Source: Verrucomicrobiota bacterium
GTDB taxonomy: Bacteria; Verrucomicrobiota; Verrucomicrobiia; Chthoniobacterales; Xiphinematobacteraceae
Direction: 5' to 3'
Assembly: GCA_003176035.1 (NCBI GenBank)
Contig: PSRL01000082.1
Location: 1 to 5,120, forward strand
DNA: 5,120 bases
The notes under the pieces were generated by a model. That model was not told where the DNA came from, did not search any database, and was given only the letters and a program-made list of their open reading frames with translations. Position numbers and translations under genes: made by a program. This document shows, in pieces, positions 1 through 5,120 of the stretch. Position 1 is the stretch's first letter. Each line of letters opens with the position of its first letter.

Positions 1-729
1 CAGATCGATGGGTGGTTGTATGAAAGTAATTACTTCGACCGAGGCCATCTCACCCGCCATAAAGATGTTCGGTGGGGAAAAACTCCGCAAGAAGCTCTGC
101 AGGCTGCGGAAGATAGTTGCTGTTGGACCAACTGTGTCCCCATGCATTCACAATTTAATCAGAAAGGCGACGAAACGCCTCTCTGGTTCGAATTAGAACA
201 TTACATTCTCGAAGACTGTATTGAAGCTAGCAACTTTAAGGCGCAAATTATCACCGGTCCCGTCCTCTCGCAGCAGGACCCTAAATATAGAAACGTTCAA
301 TATCCCCTTTCTTTTTGGAAAATTGTGGTTGCCGTAAATTCTCAAAAGAAATTATTTGCGACGGCCTATCTCCTGAGCCAGGCGGAAACCCTGGAGAAGT
401 TTGGGATTGAGCGTGCACCCGAGGTCCCATTTGGGCAATTTGAAACCTATCAAACAGCCATTAGCGACATCGAATTACTGACGGGATTAAATTTTAAATA
501 CGGTGCGGACCGACATCCCCTCTCAAAAATTGATCCACTTCGGCAAGAATACCGCCCCCTGGAACCCCAAGAAACACAAAAGCCTTTTCGAACCTCCCAC
601 CTCCTCTCCTCTCCCGAGGAGCTGAGGCTGGCACCACCAGAAGACCTCTCTCTTAAGGACCGTCCAAGCATGTCATTGCCGCACTCTGAGGGAGGCAATT
701 ACAATTTTTCGCACGAGCAGCTGATTTAG
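1..729 (+). CDS. DNA/RNA non-specific endonuclease, C-terminal part (5' end outside window)
   Basis: This is the C-terminal part of a ββα-Me (Serratia nuclease/NUC1, Endonuclease_NS) sugar-non-specific nuclease, a family that cleaves DNA and RNA with one metal ion. The frame is open from base 1, so the TTG at 16 is probably not the start and the N terminus is missing. Visible motifs are DRGHLTRHKDVRWG, with the general-base His at 46-48, and TNCVPMHSQFNQ, with the metal-binding Asn at 157-159. A WFELE segment follows, at the place of the family Glu. Further family-typical blocks are YPLSFWKIVVAV, FATAYLLSQ and ISDIELLTGLNF, after which the nuclease domain ends near base 500. The last 70 or so residues are rich in Pro, Ser and Glu, with no domain I recognise. 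Whether there is a signal peptide, or an N-terminal protease or other fused domain as in some relatives, cannot be seen. The gene is convergent with the pilus genes. Confidence 0.9.
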   Translation, partial: QIDGWLYESNYFDRGHLTRHKDVRWGKTPQEALQAAEDSCCWTNCVPMHSQFNQKGDETPLWFELEHYILEDCIEASNFKAQIITGPVLSQQDPKYRNVQYPLSFWKIVVAVNSQKKLFATAYLLSQAETLEKFGIERAPEVPFGQFETYQTAISDIELLTGLNFKYGADRHPLSKIDPLRQEYRPLEPQETQKPFRTSHLLSSPEELRLAPPEDLSLKDRPSMSLPHSEGGNYNFSHEQLI

Positions 730-913
730 AGCATTTATTAACAAAGAATTAGCACTACTTCGTTAAGTTTTACAGGTGTCAGAGTTTGTGGTTTTCTTCG
801 GGAAAGACCATGGAGGAAAATGAAGTAAAAAAATAGAGGCGGAGCTGATGGAATTTGTCGGCGCCGTGGCAGGCGGGATGGGGCGTAGGGAGAGGAAGCA
901 TTGGTGTGGGATG
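730..913. other. Intergenic stretch without a convincing gene
   Basis: These bases lie between the nuclease stop and the palindromic element. The plus strand is strikingly purine-rich from about 810 to 900. Bases 790-809 can form a short hairpin, GGT-TTTC paired with GAAA-ACC with one bulged G and a TTCGG loop, but no T-run follows it. An 11-base string, ttttcttcggg (792-802), recurs inside the element at 958-968, and gggaaagacc (800-809) recurs at 1028-1037. Minus-strand open frames here show no family features. Confidence 0.5.
738..771 (+). terminator. Weak possible terminator after the nuclease gene
   Basis: Nine bases downstream of the nuclease stop, ttaacaaag (738-746) can pair with cttcgttaa (758-766) with one A·C mismatch and an 11-base loop. 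The right arm is followed by gtttta. The stem is AT-rich and the T-run is short, so it is a weak candidate. The large palindrome further downstream could serve the same purpose. Confidence 0.25.
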
Positions 914-1074
914 TATAGCGAAACACCTATAAAATGATCACAAATTTGGAGGGTATTTTTTCTTCGGGCGCGGCGCAAAAGCAAGGCCAAATCCATGATA
1001 TGGACTTGCTTTTGCAACAATGACTGAGGGAAAGACCCACAGAGTTGTTATCATTTTATAGCTGTTTCGCTATA
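914..1074. mobile_element. 161-bp nested palindromic element, MITE-like
   Basis: The arms at 914-943 and 1045-1074 are inverted copies matching at 28 of 30 positions, each starting TATAGCGAAACA at its outer end. Weaker pairing continues inward (gggtattttt near 951-960 against gggaaagaccc at 1028-1038). A perfect 11-bp stem sits at the centre. The midpoints of outer and inner stems fall at 994 and 995, so the whole unit is one nested palindrome. The outermost TA at each end could be a TA target duplication around a TAGCGAAAC terminus, as in IS630/Tc1-mariner-derived MITEs, but TA is self-complementary, so this is weak support. There is no transposase inside. The right arm overlaps the 3' end of the Amuc_1100-like gene. 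The element lies between convergent genes, so it may also act as a bidirectional terminator. The structure is certain; its mobile origin is inference. Confidence 0.6.
975..1015. repeat. Central hairpin of the palindromic element
   Basis: Gcaaaagcaag (975-985) is the exact reverse complement of cttgcttttgc (1005-1015). Inside it, tccat (992-996) pairs with atgga (1000-1004) around a three-base loop, and gccaaa (986-991) is left as a one-sided bulge. This 11+5 bp stem is the apex of the larger inverted repeat and would form in RNA read from either strand. Confidence 0.85.
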
Positions 1075-1902
1075 GAGCAGGGACATTGCTATGCGAAGTG
1101 TTACTAACAGTCTCTCTTTTTCGAAAAGGAGCTTGATTTTCGGAGAGGCCGCATTCTGACTCGCAGGAGTCCGCATCGGGATTCCGTCGATTTTCGCCTC
1201 GCATTTTTTTGGCTGGGTGTCCGAGGAGGAAATGACTTGCATTGCTTCGATGCTCATCAGGTAGGGAAATTTTAGAACGAAATTCAAAATTTCGCGCAGT
1301 GTCTGTTGATCCGAGGCAAAACAGAGATCAAAAATCCTGTGCTCTTTCGAAGTTCGGGAACTCCATGAGGCCACTGGGGATTCCTCGGCGGAAGGAAAAC
1401 GATAAAGCCTCAATATGTCCAACACTCGCAAATCTATTAATTGGCTGACGAGGGTGAAAATGACTTCTAATTCGCGATCTAGTTGAGAGGTCATACGCTG
1501 CGATGGCAGGGTTGCTCGATAGGCATCAAATCCGAGATAAAAATTTGGAGGAAATCCGACGTTAGCACCGCTTGCTTTTGCAATAATGGTGGACACTCTC
1601 TCGCGGAGTTTGTCTTGAAAAAGCTGGGGCGTCGTCGGTTGTTTCGGAAATTGGGGCAGCATCCCAATCAACTTGGCACCCTCGTGGGCATACTCTTTGC
1701 TTTGAGCTGTAATTCGAGGAAAGGAAGAGGCAGGGGGAAGACTGTTTTGGAGCCGAGAAACCTGCTTCGAGATGTCATCTACGTTTTTCGAAATGGCTTT
1801 ATAATCTCTGTAGGTGATAGAGAGCCCTGCGGCTGCAATAAGCAGCGTCGAAAACGCAAAAATAGCCCAAGTCATTAGAGCAAGTATGCTTTTCCGGCTC
1901 AT
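1051..1902 (-). CDS. Amuc_1100-family pilus-associated membrane protein
   Basis: This 283-residue protein has a short cytoplasmic N terminus, one membrane segment (about residues 5-28), a coiled-coil-like stretch (about 30-55) and an extracytoplasmic domain. By eye it aligns with Amuc_1100 of Akkermansia muciniphila (317 residues, known as a TLR2-activating pilus-locus protein). Matching points are TPQLFQDKL (91-99), YLGFDAYRATLPS (122-134), the LE..I..LVSQL helix (145-155), ILRLYR (163-168), a strand-helix block with F..D...L..IL (195-206), and the last strand EKERLLVTLRIAM (261-273). The topology resembles PilO of type IV pilus platforms. Its ATG lies one base after the stop of the PilM-PilN gene, with no Shine-Dalgarno motif before it, so translational coupling is likely. 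The last seven residues, YSETAIK, and the TGA lie in the right arm of the palindromic element, so the native tail has probably been replaced; the core fold should be intact. Confidence 0.85.
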   Translation of the reverse strand: MSRKSILALMTWAIFAFSTLLIAAAGLSITYRDYKAISKNVDDISKQVSRLQNSLPPASSFPRITAQSKEYAHEGAKLIGMLPQFPKQPTTPQLFQDKLRERVSTIIAKASGANVGFPPNFYLGFDAYRATLPSQRMTSQLDRELEVIFTLVSQLIDLRVLDILRLYRFPSAEESPVASWSSRTSKEHRIFDLCFASDQQTLREILNFVLKFPYLMSIEAMQVISSSDTQPKKCEAKIDGIPMRTPASQNAASPKIKLLFEKERLLVTLRIAMSLLYSETAIK

Positions 1903-1903
1903 T

Positions 1904-3493
1904 TTAGTTCAATGGGAGTATGAGGCTGTATCGATAAGCCCAATGTTCGCCATCCGGGGTATCCCGTAACCGGATCACTTGCGTTTTGTCTGGAATTGAA
2001 AAAAGAGCGGCGAGATTGTGGACAAATTGATCAACTACTTTTGCTTGACTGGGATTCTCCAAATAAAGTCCCTCGATGAGCAAGTGCCAGCCGGTTTTCA
2101 ATGCAGCAGCCTGCTCGGGTTGCTTTCTTGGCTTGTCCCATTCAGAGGGAGACGGAAGGACCGGTTGGTTGCCGACGATAGGTTCCAGCCGAGTGATCCA
2201 AATAAATTTGGGAGGCAGGCTTGTTTCTAACGCATTGATAAGAGTTGGCCAAATGGTCCCCCGTTGAAGCGCTTCTAAAATAGGGATTAAGCGGGCTGTA
2301 AGTTGCTCCTTTTCGCTGCGAAGTCTTTGGAATTCGGCCGCTCGTATTTCTAAAGTGGAGAGTTGGGCTTCCGCGTTTTTTAGGGTACTGGTCTTTAGTG
2401 CAATGGCTTTGGAGAAATAGAGCCAACCGTTTATGAGCGTTAAAAACAGACAAAAAGCGGAAGCAGTTAAAAATGGTTTCTTTCTAATAAAGGCGATTTC
2501 GCGAATGGATTCGGAAGAGAGGAGATTGATTTCAAGGGGCACGTTTTTTAATTCGCGAGTCGCCAGCCCGATAATGGATCCGAGCGAGGCAAGAGGAGGG
2601 ACGGCAGTCATCTGAATGTTTCTCAGAGGATTAAAAATATTTACCTCTATTTGCATTTTTTCTTTAAGAGCCTGTTGCAGACCGCTGATTTCGGGGGTTC
2701 CACAAATGAAAATCCGGCTGGGAAGCGCGCCCCCGTGATGATTGCAGTAAAATGCAATCGAATGTTCTATTTCCCTTTGGGTCCGTTCCACTGAATTTTC
2801 CCACTCTCTCAAAAGAACAGCCTCCGGAAATTTATCGGCAGCCGAGGGGTTTCGAAAAGGACCAGGGAATCGAGCGGTGTGGATAAGGAGTTTTTCGTTT
2901 TCAGAAAAAATCAGATTCATCGAATCCATCTGACATTCGATGATTAACGAACACCCTTTGGCATCGGCATAGTTGAATCGAAAGGCGTTATAAAGAGCCA
3001 ACGGAGCAGCATCCACCCTTTCAAGGAAAAATCCCGCTCCCATCGCGGTTTGTTTCAATTCGGAAAAGACAGTCTTCCTTGTGGCAACTAGGACGACGTC
3101 CCAAATTCCTTCAAAAGCGGGACCAATGATTTGGTAATCCCAGACTGTTTCATTCAGGGGAAGTGGAATATTTTGCTGCGCTTCAAAATCCATGATTGCC
3201 TGCACGTCCTCGAGGCAGGTGCCTGGCAACTTCAAAAATCGGATGAGCAAGCTCTCGGATGCTAAGCCAACTGTGAGTCTTTCTCCCCATTTGATTTTTT
3301 CTTTTTCTCGCCATTCCCGAAGGAGGGTCTTCAGGTGCTCATGGCAACTGCTTTTCGAGGGAAAGTCCGCAGTCAGTTTTTCTTGTGTTAAAGAATGAAG
3401 CAGAAGACCTCCGGCTGCAACTAACCGAAATGCGGCAAGTGTCACAGACCGCGTCCCCAACTCAGCAACGCAAATTTTCGAGTCCCGAGCCAT
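1904..3493 (-). CDS. pilM: PilM-PilN fusion protein, Amuc_1101 family
   Basis: The predicted 529-residue protein joins two platform components of type IV pili. Residues 1-315 are a PilM/FtsA-like actin fold: CVAELGTRSVTLA (8-20, nucleotide-phosphate loop), EAQQNIPLPLNETVWDYQII (104-123), VDAAPLALYNAF (160-171) and IFICGTPEISGLQQAL (261-276), followed by a NPL element. Residues 316-529 are PilN-like: the INLL motif (322-325), a membrane segment (about 340-360), a coiled coil (about 366-408) and a periplasmic α/β domain with PPKFIWITRLEP. The fusion appears typical of the Amuc_1101 family. The ATG at 3491-3493 is chosen because PilM proteins start just before this first strand; an in-frame TTG at 3551-3553 would add 20 unrelated residues and overlap the likely -35 box. 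It would form the inner-membrane platform with the Amuc_1100-like protein encoded one base downstream. Confidence 0.88.
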   Translation of the reverse strand: MARDSKICVAELGTRSVTLAAFRLVAAGGLLLHSLTQEKLTADFPSKSSCHEHLKTLLREWREKEKIKWGERLTVGLASESLLIRFLKLPGTCLEDVQAIMDFEAQQNIPLPLNETVWDYQIIGPAFEGIWDVVLVATRKTVFSELKQTAMGAGFFLERVDAAPLALYNAFRFNYADAKGCSLIIECQMDSMNLIFSENEKLLIHTARFPGPFRNPSAADKFPEAVLLREWENSVERTQREIEHSIAFYCNHHGGALPSRIFICGTPEISGLQQALKEKMQIEVNIFNPLRNIQMTAVPPLASLGSIIGLATRELKNVPLEINLLSSESIREIAFIRKKPFLTASAFCLFLTLINGWLYFSKAIALKTSTLKNAEAQLSTLEIRAAEFQRLRSEKEQLTARLIPILEALQRGTIWPTLINALETSLPPKFIWITRLEPIVGNQPVLPSPSEWDKPRKQPEQAAALKTGWHLLIEGLYLENPSQAKVVDQFVHNLAALFSIPDKTQVIRLRDTPDGEHWAYRYSLILPLN

Positions 3494-3523
3494 AGAATTT
3501 TTCTCACTGAGAGAGAGTTGTGT

Positions 3524-3553
3524 ATTTTCGCATGACGCAACTATGTCCGTCAA
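3524..3553 (-). promoter_or_regulatory. Possible sigma-70-type promoter of the pilus gene pair
   Basis: On the minus strand, TTGACG (3548-3553, five of six to the -35 consensus) is followed after 18 bases by GAAAAT (3524-3529, four of six to TATAAT). Transcription would start near 3517, about 24 bases before the ATG. A second TTGACT lies about 26 bases upstream, but it has no good -10 partner. No strong Shine-Dalgarno motif is seen before the ATG; GTGAG lies about ten bases upstream. Confidence 0.35.
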
Positions 3554-3671
3554 GCGGCTGCCGGAGAAAGAGATGAGTCAATAATTTACTCCGACTGGCT
3601 CCTAAAAATCCGGTAGATGTCGGACAACGGAGTTGTTGAATCCGTGCTCCGGGCGGCGCCCAAAAATTCTT

Positions 3672-3697
3672 AAAACCTTTCCAAATATTGAGAAAGG
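3672..3697 (-). terminator. Possible rho-independent terminator after the decarboxylase gene
   Basis: Read on the minus strand, CCTTTC (3692-3697) pairs with GAAAGG (3676-3681) around a ten-base loop. It is followed by TTTT (3672-3675), then AAG and a further T-run. It lies about 65 bases after the decarboxylase stop and upstream of the pilus promoter, which would separate the two transcription units. The stem is only six pairs, so confidence is modest. Confidence 0.4.
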
Positions 3698-3761
3698 CCG
3701 GCAATTTCTTGCAAGTAAATGGTTATTTAATAAATGAATGCTCTGGATTTTTGGAGAGGTT

Positions 3762-4715
3762 TTAAGCATTCCGAATCCGATCTTGAAAAAACCGAATTGT
3801 CTTGCGTACTCCTTCTTCGAAAGTCACTTCAGGCTCCCATCCGAGGATTTTTTTCGCCCGAGAAATGTCGGGCTGTCGCACTTTTGGGTCATCAATGGGA
3901 AGTGGACGAAAGTCAAGAGTGGATGAAGTATTGGTGAGGCGAATGATCTCTTCGGCAAATTGTCGAATCGTCATCTCATTTGGATTCCCAATGTTTAGTG
4001 GGTGATGGTAATCACTCATCATCAGCCGATAAATGCCCTCGATCAAATCCGTCACATAACAAAAGCTGCGAGTTTGCGAACCGTCTCCAAAGATGGTCAA
4101 TGGCTCACCACTCAATGCCTGTCCGATAAAAGTAGGCACAACGCGCCCGTCCTTCAGACGCATTCGCGGACCATATGTATTAAAAATGCGGACGATTTTC
4201 GCGTTGACCTGATGATACCGATGGTAAGCCATCGTAATTGCTTCCGCGAAACGTTTGGCTTCATCATAAACTCCTCTCGGGCCAATGGGGTTTACGTTGC
4301 CCCAGTAGTCCTCATTTTGCGGATGAACCAGCGGATCTCCATAACACTCCGATGTGGATGCAAGTAAGAAGGCGGCTCCTTTGTTCTTTGCGAGACCTAG
4401 GGAATTGTGCGTCCCGAGCGCACCAACTTTCAATGTGGGAATAGGCAATTCCAAATAGTCGATCGGACTTGCCGGGCTTGCAAAATGCCAAACAAAATCG
4501 ACTGGACCGGGCAGAAAAATGTATTGGGTTACGTCTTGGCAGATAAATTTAAAATTTTTGTTCCCAGCGAGATGTTCAATGTTTGCCACACTGCCAGTGA
4601 CTAGGTTATCGACGGCTATGACATTGTGTTTTTCAGCCAGCAGACGGTCAACTAGGTGAGACCCCAGAAATCCTGCTCCTCCGGTAACAACGCTTGTAAA
4701 TAAGTGGGTTGACAT
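3762..4715 (-). CDS. uxs: UDP-glucuronate decarboxylase (UDP-xylose synthase)
   Basis: This 317-residue extended short-chain dehydrogenase/reductase converts UDP-glucuronate to UDP-xylose using bound NAD, in the cytoplasm. UDP-xylose feeds surface polysaccharide or glycan synthesis. The Rossmann motif GGAGFLG is at 12-18. The segment ASTSECYGDP (119-128) carries the catalytic Ser/Glu pair, and YDEAKR gives the active-site Tyr150 and Lys154. Signatures that separate this family from dTDP-glucose dehydratases and 4-epimerases are HFASPASPIDY, YWGNVNPIG, RIFNTYGPRM, GDGSQTRSF and DDPKVRQPDIS, the last with the family arginine. Length is normal for the bacterial enzyme. The ATG at 4713-4715 is preferred over the TTG two codons upstream because it sits eleven codons before the first Gly of the Rossmann loop and is the common codon; no clear ribosome binding site decides it. 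The 220-base gap to the pilus genes suggests a separate unit. Confidence 0.92.
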   Translation of the reverse strand: MSTHLFTSVVTGGAGFLGSHLVDRLLAEKHNVIAVDNLVTGSVANIEHLAGNKNFKFICQDVTQYIFLPGPVDFVWHFASPASPIDYLELPIPTLKVGALGTHNSLGLAKNKGAAFLLASTSECYGDPLVHPQNEDYWGNVNPIGPRGVYDEAKRFAEAITMAYHRYHQVNAKIVRIFNTYGPRMRLKDGRVVPTFIGQALSGEPLTIFGDGSQTRSFCYVTDLIEGIYRLMMSDYHHPLNIGNPNEMTIRQFAEEIIRLTNTSSTLDFRPLPIDDPKVRQPDISRAKKILGWEPEVTFEEGVRKTIRFFQDRIRNA

Positions 4716-4826
4716 AGCCAAACCGACTATCTTTTAGTACCAGGCTATTTGCCAGAAAGAAATCTCACCGGCTTCGCCTCTTCTTTTACAACCTCTGGCA
4801 AATATGAAATCTCTCAAGATCCGGAG

Positions 4827-4862
4827 GGCATTGCCAAAAGCCCTGGCATTGCCAAAAGCCCT
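4827..4862. repeat. Perfect 18-bp tandem duplication
   Basis: The unit ggcattgccaaaagccct occurs at 4827-4844 and again, base for base, at 4845-4862 with no spacer. Each unit contains the short inverted repeat GGCATTGCC. It lies about 110 bases upstream of the decarboxylase start, so it could be a paired binding site or simply a slippage duplication. Confidence 0.9.
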
Positions 4863-4954
4863 TCGGAAAAGCAGGAAGCCCTTAAAGCGAAGGATATCCA
4901 CCGCGATATTGGTCGCTTTGGGCAACACACACCATGTTCGGAAGAGAAGAATCA

Positions 4955-5004
4955 TCCGGCAGCTGCCGGACGGACCGGTTGGGGCGAGCCGGCGGCTGCC
5001 GGAC
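4955..5004. repeat. Pair of GC-rich REP-like palindromes
   Basis: Tccggcagctgccgga (4955-4970) is a perfect 16-bp palindrome. A near copy, ccggcggctgccggac (4989-5004), matches the stretch starting at 4956 at 15 of 16 bases and can itself form a CCGGC/GCCGG stem. A third CCGGC-type stem follows at 5018-5033. Two or more spaced palindromes of one kind between genes resemble REP-type dispersed repeats, but one window cannot show whether they are dispersed. Confidence 0.7.
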
Positions 5005-5017
5005 CCGGGGCAATAAG

Positions 5018-5041
5018 GCCGGCCGCCTCCGGCAATTTTTT
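5018..5041 (+). terminator. Terminator-like hairpin with T-run on the plus strand
   Basis: GCCGG (5018-5022) pairs with CCGGC (5029-5033) around the six-base loop ccgcct, and AATTTTTT follows (5034-5041). The form fits a short rho-independent terminator for plus-strand transcription. I see no plus-strand gene before it in this window, so it may instead be part of the palindromic repeat cluster. Confidence 0.35.
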
Positions 5042-5120
5042 GCAAAATGTAACTAGTACGCCCTGAAAAAGGGCTGAAAAGCATCCGGCGCCTGCGTTGC
5101 TCAGTCGTCGAGTAGCGCAA

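Larger units (their letters stand above)
4716..5120. other. Gene-free, repeat-rich region upstream of the decarboxylase
   Basis: About 400 bases hold no frame with recognisable protein features. A minus-strand frame is open from the right edge to 4734, but its product is arginine-rich and translates through palindromes and a tandem repeat, so I do not call it. The region contains an 18-bp tandem repeat, GC-rich inverted repeats, a terminator-like hairpin and a small hairpin at 5060-5074 (gccct-gaaaa-agggc). It must also carry the decarboxylase promoter. The best -10-like string I see is TACTAA on the minus strand shortly before the ATG, without a convincing -35. Confidence 0.5.

Noticed and set aside
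8..196. Plus-strand frame of 62 codons inside the nuclease gene
   Set aside because: It overlaps the catalytic region of the nuclease in another frame and has no features of its own.
763..1020. Minus-strand frame of 85 codons across the intergenic region
   Set aside because: It translates through the central hairpin and left arm of the palindrome, shows no family features, and is overlapped by another equally featureless frame.
1483..1878. Plus-strand frame of 131 codons opposite the Amuc_1100-like gene
   Set aside because: It is antisense to a gene with clear family similarity, and its product shows no motif.
3494..3553. In-frame TTG extension of the PilM-PilN gene by 20 residues
   Set aside because: PilM proteins normally begin a few residues before the first strand, which matches the ATG at 3491-3493. 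The TTG forms part of the best -35 box.
3504..3704. Minus-strand frame of 66 codons between the decarboxylase and pilus genes
   Set aside because: It overlaps the likely terminator and promoter, has no recognisable motif, and its end overlaps the upstream region of the pilus gene.
4827..4862. CRISPR-like array
   Set aside because: Only two adjacent units with no spacers between them, so it is a plain tandem duplication.
4734..5120. Long minus-strand frame open to the right edge
   Set aside because: Arginine-rich product with a duplicated AFGNA segment created by the tandem repeat, running through perfect DNA palindromes. This looks like non-coding repeat DNA.

Overview
The window most likely comes from a member of the Verrucomicrobiota. 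The main evidence is a minus-strand gene pair that matches the Amuc_1101/Amuc_1100 pilus proteins of Akkermansia: a PilM-PilN fusion followed one base later by an Amuc_1100-like membrane-anchored protein. To my knowledge these families are largely restricted to that phylum. This is recognition of motifs and order by eye, with no database search. Base composition looks intermediate, and the minus-strand genes have weak or no visible Shine-Dalgarno sequences.

Layout from left to right. Positions 1-729 (+) hold the C-terminal part of a DNA/RNA non-specific endonuclease whose start lies outside the window. Positions 730-913 have no convincing gene. Positions 914-1074 form a 161-bp nested palindrome that looks like a miniature inverted-repeat element. 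Its right arm runs into the 3' end of the next gene and encodes that protein's last seven residues and stop codon. Positions 1051-1902 (-) encode the Amuc_1100-like protein and 1904-3493 (-) the PilM-PilN fusion. Positions 3494-3761 carry a possible terminator for the gene to the right and a possible promoter for the pilus pair. Positions 3762-4715 (-) encode a UDP-glucuronate decarboxylase (UDP-xylose synthase). Positions 4716-5120 have no recognisable gene but hold a perfect 18-bp tandem repeat, REP-like GC-rich palindromes and a terminator-like hairpin.

Functionally, the PilM-PilN fusion and the Amuc_1100-like protein would form the inner-membrane alignment platform of a type IV-pilus-like or type II-secretion-like machine. 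The decarboxylase makes UDP-xylose for surface polysaccharide or glycan and is probably a separate transcription unit. The nuclease is convergent with the pilus pair, and the palindromic element lies between them. I found no complete novel system. The most interesting points are the palindrome that rewrites a gene's C terminus and closes all reading frames, the PilM-PilN fusion that keeps the PilN INLL motif, and the pilus pair standing without its usual partners on either side.
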